From NCBI GenBank assembly GCA_030609765.1, contig JAUWTE010000265.1, forward strand, positions 1 through 5,189: a stretch of DNA of 5,189 nt. Reading direction: 5' to 3'. Shown here piece after piece: positions 1-5,189 of this stretch; within the stretch, counting starts at the first letter, position 1; the number at the start of each line of letters is the position of its first letter. A model generated the notes under the pieces. It searched no databases and was not told the origin of the DNA. It saw nothing but the letters and a program-made list of their open reading frames with translations. The translations under genes were made by a program, and so were the position numbers. The stretch is from Acidobacteriota bacterium (GTDB lineage: Bacteria > Acidobacteriota > UBA890).

Positions 1-27
1 CTGGGTTTCTCCACTTGAGAAACCCAG
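1..27. repeat. Perfect inverted repeat (stem-loop) at left edge
   Basis: Bases 1-10 and 18-27 are exact reverse complements. The pair c11-g17 also matches, giving an 11-bp stem with a 5-base loop (cactt). No T-run follows on the + strand, so it is not a standard intrinsic terminator for rightward transcription. For leftward transcription the tail would lie outside the window. It could be the end of an upstream gene's transcript or part of a larger repeat cut by the edge. Confidence 0.6.
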
Positions 28-38
28 GCTAGAGCCCG

Positions 39-47
39 TGGTAAAAT
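39..47 (+). promoter_or_regulatory. Candidate extended -10 promoter of the sulfatase-like gene
   Basis: TGGTAAAAT at 39-47 fits the extended -10 pattern TGnTATAAT with one mismatch in the hexamer, and it is a small AT-rich island in a GC-rich region. A TTGAGA at 15-20 is too far upstream (21 bases) to be an ideal -35 box. The predicted start of transcription is about base 54, giving a leader of about 57 bases before the ATG at 111. This rests on motif match only. Confidence 0.35.
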
Positions 48-52
48 CGGCT

Positions 53-79
53 GGACAACCAAGCTCGAGCTTGTCGTCC
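53..79. repeat. Nested inverted repeat in the leader of the sulfatase-like gene
   Basis: The core CAAGCTCGAGCTTG at 60-73 is a perfect 14-bp palindrome. It is flanked by GGAC (53-56) and its complement GTCC (76-79), separated from the core by 3 and 2 unpaired bases. As DNA it could be an operator for a dimeric regulator. As RNA it would form a hairpin close to the 5' end predicted from the extended -10 motif. No regulator gene is in the window. Confidence 0.5.
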
Positions 80-110
80 CTCCCTCCAGGAATCCCGAGA
101 AGCTGAACCC

Positions 111-1451
111 ATGAGACGGGAACCTCCCACACGCATGCCGACTCGCGTCGTGGCCACTCTGGTGGTCGCGATCCTGGTTGCGGCAGCGAGCACCTCGTGT
201 GCACCAGAGCCTCCGCCGCCGAACGTGGTGTTGATCTCCCTCGACACCCTGCGCGCGGATCACGTCGGTGCCTATGGTTATCCGAAGGAAACCACTCCCA
301 ACCTGGATCGGTTCGCCGAGGCCGGGATCGTTTTTCTGAACAACTACGCTCAGGCACCCAACACGGCACCTTCTCACACATCCATCCTTGCCTCCCTGTA
401 CGCCTCGGTAGCGAGTGTCTGGGCGCATGGGGGCGTGCTGGATCCCAATGTCCCGATGCTTGCCGAGACGTTCAAGGAGGCCGGTTTCGCGACTGCGGCA
501 TTCGTGCAGCTACCGAGCGCGACCTACGAGCGCGGCTTTGACGTCTACACGGGTCTCAGCCATGGCGCTTCCTTCCGCAGGCGGGCGGAGTCCACGATGG
601 ACTCGGTCCGTGAGTGGGTGTCCGCGCAGACGGAGCAACCGTTCTTTCTTTTTCTCCATACGTACGCGGTGCATTTGCCGTACTCCCCGAGCGAGGAGTT
701 GGCGGAGAAGTTCGATCCCGACTACGAAGGGCCGCTGAGCAACAACCTGCGCGGCACTCTGATCGACCAAATCAACGACGGTGAGATAGAGATCACCGCG
801 GCGGACCTGAACCACATCATCGCCATGTACGACGCCGAGATCGCGGAGCTGGATCAGGATCTCGGAGCGCTCTTCGACTGGTTCGAACAGAACGGGCTTC
901 TCGAGAACACGGTCTTTGCCGTGATCGCCGATCATGGTGAAGAGTTCGGCGAGCACGGCATCGTCGCCAAGCACACCTATTCCCTGCACCAGGAGCTCAT
1001 TCACACGCCGCTGATCCTCTTCGGCGGCGGGATTCCCAGTGGTCTCCGTGTGGAGCTGCCGACCCGCAACGTCGATGTCGCCCCGACCCTGCTGCGGCTG
1101 GCCAACATAGAGACGCCCGCGCACTACCAGGGAGCCGACCTGCGGCCGGTCTGGGAGGGAACCGAGCGGCGTCCGCGAGTCGTGCTGGCCGAGAAGCGTG
1201 ATTACAAGGTCTTTCTCGAGGGGGGCTTCAAGTACTACACGGACGGGCGGCTCTACGACCTGGAAAACGACCCGCTCGAAAGGGAGAACTTGATCGAGGC
1301 CAGACCCGAGATGGCCAGGCGTTTCGAAGAGCTCGCTGCTGCCTGGCAGGTGGAGCTAGACCGCCTCTCGATGAGCATCGCCCAGGGGGGCGAAATTCGT
1401 CTCTCACCCGAAGAAGTCCGCCGCCTGAAAGCCCTGGGGTACCTGCAGTAG
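111..1451 (+). CDS. Sulfatase/alkaline phosphatase-superfamily hydrolase, probable lipoprotein, Thr at the nucleophile position
   Basis: This 446-residue protein belongs to the sulfatase fold, whose metal-dependent enzymes cleave sulfate or phosphate esters. Residues 12-29 form a hydrophobic signal segment after basic residues and end at Cys30 in a loose lipobox (S-T-S-C), so it is probably a lipid-anchored envelope protein. The first metal-site strand is N38-VVLISLD45, and D274-H275 with H288 look like the second metal cluster. H183 and H188 sit in the usual HxxxxHxPY position. The C-terminal subdomain has the common LYDLxNDPxE motif (381-389) and an ALGYL tail. The expected C/S-x-P-x-R motif is T85-A-P-S-H89, so formylglycine formation is not possible; T-x-P-S/N-H resembles the Thr site of nucleotide pyrophosphatases/phosphodiesterases. 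Substrate is unknown. The ATG at 111 is preceded by GAGAAG at 97-102; the ATG at 135 would leave a shorter signal peptide and lacks a clear ribosome site. It converges on the peptidase gene. Confidence 0.88.
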   Translation: MRREPPTRMPTRVVATLVVAILVAAASTSCAPEPPPPNVVLISLDTLRADHVGAYGYPKETTPNLDRFAEAGIVFLNNYAQAPNTAPSHTSILASLYASVASVWAHGGVLDPNVPMLAETFKEAGFATAAFVQLPSATYERGFDVYTGLSHGASFRRRAESTMDSVREWVSAQTEQPFFLFLHTYAVHLPYSPSEELAEKFDPDYEGPLSNNLRGTLIDQINDGEIEITAADLNHIIAMYDAEIAELDQDLGALFDWFEQNGLLENTVFAVIADHGEEFGEHGIVAKHTYSLHQELIHTPLILFGGGIPSGLRVELPTRNVDVAPTLLRLANIETPAHYQGADLRPVWEGTERRPRVVLAEKRDYKVFLEGGFKYYTDGRLYDLENDPLERENLIEARPEMARRFEELAAAWQVELDRLSMSIAQGGEIRLSPEEVRRLKALGYLQ

Positions 1452-1459
1452 CTGCACCC
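1437..1459. repeat. Imperfect stem-loop across the convergent stop codons
   Basis: TGCAG (1444-1448) pairs with CTGCA (1452-1456). GGG (1437-1439) can pair with CCC (1457-1459) after a 4-base bulge. The 3-base loop is exactly the TAG stop of the sulfatase-like gene. There is no T-run on either strand, so if it ends transcription it is not a textbook intrinsic terminator. It is the only structure seen in the 7-base convergent gap and may be chance. Confidence 0.25.
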
Positions 1460-3090
1460 TACATCGCCATCAGTACCGCGAGGATCTCGATACCGTCCCA
1501 CAAGTTGCCGATGCGCAGATTCTCGTTCGGCGAGTGCTGGTTGTTGTCGTGGTTCACCGAGGGGATGCCCACGGTTGGTGCCTCGAGAATCTCGGTGAAG
1601 GCGAACAGGGGCACACTTCCGCCTGAGGTCGGGAAGGCGACCGGCTCGACTCCGAACGACTCGCGCAGGAGCTCGCGTACCGCTCGGCTGATCGGCAGAT
1701 CCATCGAAGTGCGGGAAGCGGCATAGCCGTCCTCCGCTGCCACCACCTTGGCCAGCAACGGGTACCGGGCCCGGGTCTCGTCGTCGGGATCCTCGTCGAT
1801 GACGTGGTAGCCCTGCTGGCGGACGTGTTCGATGACGCGCTGCACCTGGTCCTCGGGTCGAATGTCCACCACCAGGCGCAGGTCGAGCTCGGCGATCGCC
1901 AGGTCGGGAACGATCGTTCGCGCTTCGTCTGCGACCCAGCCGCTGCGCATGCCGCGCACGTTCAGCGATGGGTAGGTGATGGCCTCGACGCGCCGTTCCC
2001 ACCGACCTTCGGGCGCAGCGAAGCCGAGGGCGGCGGGCGACTGTGCCGGGTCATCGGGAATTGTCGCGAGGGCGGCAAGCTCGGTCTCTGTGAGCTCGAC
2101 ACGGTCGTCATACCAGCCATCCACGAGGACCTCACCGGTCGCGGGATCCTTCATGGTGCTGAGAAGTTGTGCCAGGCGCATGGCCGGATTGGGGGCCCAG
2201 TTGCCGTAGTGTCCGCTGTGCAATGGTCGGCGCGGGCCGTAGATGGTGATCTGAACTGAGGTGATGCCGCGTACTCCGAACGTGAGGGTAGGATTGCCCG
2301 AGGGGTGCTGCGGGCCGTCGGCGATCAGCACCAAGTCGGCGGCCAGCAGATCGCGATGCTGCCGAGCCACGGCACTCATGTTGGGCGAACCCGCCTCCTC
2401 GTCACCCTCGAAGAAAAACTTGATGTTGGATCGTGGCTCCATGCCTGCCGCCGCCAGAGCGTCCAGAGCGGTGAGGGCCATGACGATGGGTGAGCGATCG
2501 TCGGAGGCAGAGCGCGCGTAGATACGCCAGTCGGGGTCGAGGGGGCCGTCGGGAGGCAGGTCGACGATCGATGCGCCCTGCGCGAGGCTTCCGTCACGAA
2601 AGACGGGCTCCCACGGGTCGTGCCCGATCCATTGCGACCGATCCACGGCCTGCCCGTCATAGTGAGCGTAGATCAGCACGGTACGGCGCGCTCCAGCCAC
2701 TCGCCGCTCGGCGTACACGTACGGGGGGCCCTCTGTTTCCAGCAGTCGGCCCTGCAAGCCGCGCCGCGCCAGGGCGGCGAGGATCCACTCTGCGGTACGG
2801 CGAATGTTGGGCGTGTCGGATGCGACGTTCGGAATCGACAGGAAATCGTTGAATTCCGCGAGGATCTGGCGCTCGTGTGCCTGGCGGTATCGCCGAGCGG
2901 CAAGCACGACTTCCGAGAGGCCCGCCTGGGGCGAGTTGCCTGTCTGCCCAGAGCCAGTTGTTTGCCGGGAGCCGTCGGCCTGCCCCGGCGCCACCGCCGC
3001 GTTCGAGCTCGACGGCGTCGAGCCGGCCGTCAGGGTCAGGGCAATTCCGAGAACCGCCACGAGCGTGATCGAGGTCAGCCGCGATCGCAT
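1459..3090 (-). CDS. Exported M20-family metallopeptidase (dipeptidase/carboxypeptidase-like)
   Basis: This 543-residue protein is a complete M20 di-zinc peptidase, a family that hydrolyses dipeptides or trims C-terminal residues. All expected residues are visible: H143 (metal) and D145 (catalytic) in AHYDGQ, D197 (bridging) in SASDDRSP, catalytic E231 and metal E232 in EGDEEAGS, D258 in IADGP, and H519 in QHSPNE. The lid/dimerisation domain carries H291 in LHSGHYGNWAPNP, and GGSVP (490-494) matches the substrate-binding loop of carnosinase-like members. Residues 1-22 form a signal peptide without a lipobox, followed by a Gly/Ser/Gln-rich linker (about 23-58), so it acts outside the cytoplasm. 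The exact substrate cannot be read from sequence. The ATG at 3090 has an excellent AAGGAGG site 5 bases away. It lies 44 bases downstream of modC on the same strand, so co-transcription is possible, and it converges on the sulfatase-like gene. Confidence 0.93.
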   Translation of the reverse strand: MRSRLTSITLVAVLGIALTLTAGSTPSSSNAAVAPGQADGSRQTTGSGQTGNSPQAGLSEVVLAARRYRQAHERQILAEFNDFLSIPNVASDTPNIRRTAEWILAALARRGLQGRLLETEGPPYVYAERRVAGARRTVLIYAHYDGQAVDRSQWIGHDPWEPVFRDGSLAQGASIVDLPPDGPLDPDWRIYARSASDDRSPIVMALTALDALAAAGMEPRSNIKFFFEGDEEAGSPNMSAVARQHRDLLAADLVLIADGPQHPSGNPTLTFGVRGITSVQITIYGPRRPLHSGHYGNWAPNPAMRLAQLLSTMKDPATGEVLVDGWYDDRVELTETELAALATIPDDPAQSPAALGFAAPEGRWERRVEAITYPSLNVRGMRSGWVADEARTIVPDLAIAELDLRLVVDIRPEDQVQRVIEHVRQQGYHVIDEDPDDETRARYPLLAKVVAAEDGYAASRTSMDLPISRAVRELLRESFGVEPVAFPTSGGSVPLFAFTEILEAPTVGIPSVNHDNNQHSPNENLRIGNLWDGIEILAVLMAM

Positions 3091-3095
3091 GGGTG

Positions 3096-3102
3096 CCTCC
3101 TT
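3096..3102 (-). promoter_or_regulatory. Strong ribosome binding site of the M20 peptidase
   Basis: On the minus strand AAGGAGG lies 5 bases before the ATG at 3090. It fixes that start and shows that the peptidase can be translated independently of modC. Confidence 0.8.
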
Positions 3103-3109
3103 GTCTATT

Positions 3110-3149
3110 CGTTCACTCCAACACCTCTGAGCGTCTACTCCAACACCTC
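3110..3149 (-). repeat. 18-base near-perfect direct repeat spanning the end of modC
   Basis: Copies at 3110-3127 and 3132-3149 match at 16 of 18 bases, with 13 exact in a row (ACTCCAACACCTC on the + strand), and are offset by 22 bases. The right copy contains the last codons of modC (EVLE and TAG). The left copy repeats the same codons, with TGA in place of TAG, inside the gap before the peptidase. It looks like a small tandem duplication of the gene end; paired protein-binding sites two helical turns apart are an alternative. Confidence 0.65.
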
Positions 3150-4220
3150 CAAGGCGGCCGTTTTCACCAAGCAGGTCACCTCGACTCCGGGCGCCATCCC
3201 GAGGTCCTTCACCGCGTCATTCGTAACCTCGGCCCATAATCTCTGGTCGGCGACCGACAACGCCGCGAAAATGTGTCCATGGCGAGGAACGAGCTCCTCG
3301 ATCCGTGCGGGGAATCGGTTTCGTGCCGACAGCTTGGCCACCTCGCCGCGGGCGAGCATCACGTCGGACGCGGCGAACTGCACGTAGGTTGGATCCGACG
3401 GGTCGGCGTCGCGATGAGGGAGCCGAACGGACACCTCACCCCGGGTTCCGGGCACACTGGCGAGCCAGGCGCCGTCGGGGCTCCGGACAGGACGAACGAG
3501 CCGCAACAGATTGACCGGCTCACCATTCGTCCGTGCGAGTCCCGCGGCTCCGAGAACTTCCTCGGGGGAGCCTTCCTGAACAACGCGGCCGCCATCGAGC
3601 GCGATCACCCAGTCGGCGAGGCGCTGGACCTCGGCACGATGGTGGCTGACGTAGAGCGTCGGTACGTCCCACTCGTGGATGATGCGGTCCACGTAGCTGA
3701 GGATCGCACCGCGCCGGGGCTCGTCGACCGCGGCCACCGGCTCGTCCAGCAGGAGCAACTCGGGAGCCGACATGAGAGCCCGCCCCAGGGCCAGGCGCTG
3801 GCTCTCCCCGCCTGAAAGAGTGCCGGGACCGCGCTCGAGCAGGGCTCGAAGATCCAGTACCTCGATAATGCGGTCGAATGCCGGTGCGCCGGCACTGCCC
3901 TGCCTGCGGCGCTGTCCGTAGCGCAGATTCTGCTCGACGCTCAGGTGAGGGAAAAGCCTTTGATCCTGAAACACAACGCCAAGGTGACGTTTGTCGGGAG
4001 CAACGGAGAGAGCTTCGGCGGAGTCGAAGAGCACGCGGCCTCGCCAGGCGATGTGACCTGCGTCCGGCGACAGAAACCCGGCGATGGCCATGAGAATCGA
4101 GGTCTTGCCCGCTCCCGAAGGACCGAACAAGGCGATCGTCCTGTGTTCGGTTTCGAAATCGATGTCGAGATCAAACCCCGTCGGAAACCGATGCCGGCAG
4201 GCTACGCGCAGACGGCTCAT
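3135..4220 (-). CDS. modC: Molybdate ABC transporter ATP-binding protein ModC
   Basis: This is the cytoplasmic ATPase that powers molybdate import through ModB. With the start at 4220 it has 361 residues, normal for ModC. Visible motifs are Walker A GPSGAGKT (33-40), Q-loop FQDQRLFPHLSV (84-95), signature LSGGESQR (135-142), Walker B LLLLDEP (155-161), D-loop D166 and switch H193. Residues 298-361 form a C-terminal Mop/TOBE oxyanion-binding domain, starting LSARNRFPARIEEL. This domain separates ModC from most other importer ATPases, although tungstate cannot be excluded as a substrate. The frame is open 9 codons further upstream (to 4247), but the chosen ATG has GGAGG 5 bases before it and overlaps the modB stop as ATGA, implying translational coupling. 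The last codons and stop lie in a short direct repeat. The M20 peptidase follows 44 bases downstream. Confidence 0.94.
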   Translation of the reverse strand: MSRLRVACRHRFPTGFDLDIDFETEHRTIALFGPSGAGKTSILMAIAGFLSPDAGHIAWRGRVLFDSAEALSVAPDKRHLGVVFQDQRLFPHLSVEQNLRYGQRRRQGSAGAPAFDRIIEVLDLRALLERGPGTLSGGESQRLALGRALMSAPELLLLDEPVAAVDEPRRGAILSYVDRIIHEWDVPTLYVSHHRAEVQRLADWVIALDGGRVVQEGSPEEVLGAAGLARTNGEPVNLLRLVRPVRSPDGAWLASVPGTRGEVSVRLPHRDADPSDPTYVQFAASDVMLARGEVAKLSARNRFPARIEELVPRHGHIFAALSVADQRLWAEVTNDAVKDLGMAPGVEVTCLVKTAALEVLE

Positions 4221-4900
4221 GAAGACCTCCCACGCCGCTCCAGCCACTCGCTGACCGCCAAGGCTCCCGCGGCCAGCAGAACCGCGACGATCGCCAACCG
4301 GGTGCTGCTTGCCCCGCCCCCGGCACGGTTCATTTCGGTGAATACCGCCAGCGGCAGTGTGCGCGTCTCTCCAGGGATATTGCCCGCGAAGGTAATCGTG
4401 GCGCCGAATTCGCCGAGGCTGCGGGCAAAGGCCAACACGGCGCCCGCGATGATCCCCGGCCTTGCCAGAGGCAGGCTGACGCTGAAAAAGCTATCGATCC
4501 TACCGGCGCCCAGAGAGCGCGCCGCCTCTTCCAGGCGGCGGTCGACTCCTTGGAAGGCGAGACGAATGGCTCGCACCATCAGGGGGAAGCCGAGAGCCGC
4601 GCTCGCAATAGCCGCCGCCCACCAGGTGAAGGCTATCTGCAGGCCGAAGACCTCTTCGAGCCAGCCGCCAATCCATCCCTGCCTACCGAACAACCTGAGC
4701 AGTAGGTAGCCGGTCACCACGGGCGGTAGCACCAGCGTGAGATTCACGAGAGTTTCGACCAGGATCTTGCCGCGGAAGTCTTTCCGGGCCAGCAACCATC
4801 CGAGTGCCACTCCGAAGGGCAGGGACAGAGCCACCGCCCATAACGCCACCCTGAGGCTGAGGGTCACGGCGGTCCATTCGGCTGGTGTCAATCCGAGCAC
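4217..4900 (-). CDS. modB: Molybdate ABC transporter permease ModB
   Basis: This is the inner-membrane permease that forms the molybdate channel and docks ModC. Started at the GTG at 4900 it has 227 residues, the usual ModB size, and opens with LGLTPAEWTAVTLSLRVAL, a typical ModB beginning. Hydrophobic segments lie at about 12-38, 50-71, 91-113, 147-168 and 198-218. The EAA loop that contacts the ATPase is EEAARSLGA (124-132) followed by SLPLARPG (142-149). The family hallmark GEFGATITFAGNIPGET starts at residue 163. The frame is open to another GTG at 4936, but that has no ribosome site and would overlap modA by 35 bases. The GTG at 4900 has GGAGGGAG 8 bases upstream and begins one base after the modA stop. 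It overlaps modC by 4 bases. Confidence 0.94.
   Translation of the reverse strand: MLGLTPAEWTAVTLSLRVALWAVALSLPFGVALGWLLARKDFRGKILVETLVNLTLVLPPVVTGYLLLRLFGRQGWIGGWLEEVFGLQIAFTWWAAAIASAALGFPLMVRAIRLAFQGVDRRLEEAARSLGAGRIDSFFSVSLPLARPGIIAGAVLAFARSLGEFGATITFAGNIPGETRTLPLAVFTEMNRAGGGASSTRLAIVAVLLAAGALAVSEWLERRGRSS
4226..4230 (-). promoter_or_regulatory. Ribosome binding site of modC
   Basis: GGAGG on the minus strand, 5 bases before the ATG at 4220 and inside the end of modB. It decides for this start over the upstream in-frame codon at 4247. Confidence 0.75.
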
Positions 4901-4901
4901 T

Positions 4902-5189
4902 TCAGAAGCTCCCTCCACGGGGGGCCGAAAAGCCACGATTCAGAAAGTGGCGCCGTCCTCGTTCCGATACGAGAAACTGGAATAGCTTGGCCGCCTCAGT
5001 GTTCTCCTCATCGAGTAGCAACAGAGGGTACTCGATCGGGCTGTGCGCTGAGGTGTCGATGGCGGCGATGATCTCAACAGCGTCCGAGGCGGCAGCATCC
5101 GAGGCGTAGACGAACGCGGCGTCCGCCTCATCGTTGGCCGCCAGCGCGAGGGCCGCACGGACGTCGAGAGTGGGCAGCAAACGTGGCTC
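4902..5189 (-). CDS. modA: Molybdate-binding periplasmic protein ModA (C-terminal part, cut by window edge)
   Basis: The last 95 residues of the periplasmic substrate-binding protein that delivers molybdate to ModBC. The frame is open to the right edge, so the true start, signal peptide and first binding-site serines lie outside; a TTG at 5180 is not a start. The fragment shows the typical ModA C-terminal pattern: VRAALALAANDEADAAFVYASDAA, then HSPIEYPLLLLDEENTEAAKLFQFLVS, and the ending RRHFLNRGF with a short extra tail. The tyrosine of VYASDA matches the conserved tyrosine that contacts the bound oxyanion in characterised ModA proteins (from memory of the family). Its TGA stop is one base before the modB GTG, so modA, modB and modC form one tightly packed unit. 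Assignment is strong because motif and context agree. Confidence 0.9.
   Translation of the reverse strand, partial: EPRLLPTLDVRAALALAANDEADAAFVYASDAAASDAVEIIAAIDTSAHSPIEYPLLLLDEENTEAAKLFQFLVSERGRRHFLNRGFSAPRGGSF
4909..4916 (-). promoter_or_regulatory. Ribosome binding site deciding the modB GTG start
   Basis: GGAGGGAG on the minus strand, 8 bases before the GTG at 4900 and within the last codons of modA. The alternative GTG at 4936 has no comparable site. Confidence 0.7.

Noticed and set aside
15..47. TTGAGA (15-20) plus TAAAAT (42-47) as a classical -35/-10 pair
   Set aside because: The 21-base spacing is too long and TTGAGA lies partly in the stem-loop; only the extended -10 reading was kept.
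510..1124. Minus-strand open frame of 204 codons inside the sulfatase-like gene
   Set aside because: It lies entirely opposite a gene with clear family motifs and has no recognisable domain.
1253..2002. Minus-strand open frame of 249 codons across the convergent junction
   Set aside because: It is out of frame with the M20 peptidase, Arg/Gly-rich throughout, and the genuine frame carries all catalytic residues.
2620..3387. Long + strand open frame opposite the peptidase start and modC end
   Set aside because: It crosses the gap between two real minus-strand genes, is rich in Arg, Ser and Pro as expected of a shadow frame, and shows no motif.
111..4220. A functional link between the sulfatase-like gene and molybdate/sulfate oxyanion uptake
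   Set aside because: The genes converge, the sulfatase-like protein probably does not act on sulfate esters, and nothing else connects them.
3945..4709. Long + strand open frame opposite modB/modC
   Set aside because: It is a shadow of two well-supported minus-strand genes in GC-rich DNA; it spans both and shows no recognisable domain.
1..5189. tRNA, rRNA, CRISPR array, insertion sequence, toxin-antitoxin or defence genes
   Set aside because: No cloverleaf, regular spaced repeats, transposase motifs or terminal inverted repeats were seen; almost all sequence is explained by the five genes.

Overview
This is a GC-rich bacterial window with tightly packed genes. It holds four complete or nearly complete genes and one gene cut by the right edge. 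Its style suggests a Gram-negative soil or marine bacterium of the Acidobacteriota, Myxococcota or a related uncultured lineage. That rests on a sulfatase-like lipoprotein ending in a short ALGYL-type tail, an exported M20 dipeptidase, and strong GGAGG ribosome sites. No marker gene fixes the taxonomy, so this is only an inference.

Left part (1-1451, + strand): a noncoding leader carries a perfect stem-loop at the very edge, an extended -10 promoter candidate and a nested inverted repeat. It precedes a gene for an exported, probably lipid-anchored protein of the sulfatase/alkaline phosphatase superfamily. The position that normally carries the formylglycine Cys/Ser is a threonine (T-A-P-S-H). 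The protein may therefore be a phosphodiesterase or phosphotransferase-like enzyme rather than a true sulfatase.

Right part (1459-5189, - strand): read leftwards, modA (C-terminal part only), modB and modC encode a molybdate ABC importer, followed by an exported M20 metallopeptidase. modA and modB are 1 base apart, modB and modC overlap in ATGA, and the peptidase starts 44 bases after modC with its own strong ribosome site. The three mod products work together: ModA captures molybdate in the periplasm, ModB is the membrane channel, and ModC is the ATPase with a C-terminal Mop domain. The peptidase may share the transcript but has no obvious role in molybdenum supply.

The peptidase and the sulfatase-like gene converge with only 7 bases between their stop codons. 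No RNA gene, mobile element, CRISPR array or defence system is visible. The points most worth a second look are the threonine nucleophile position, the leader structures of the sulfatase-like gene, and an 18-base near-repeat that duplicates the end of modC including its stop codon.
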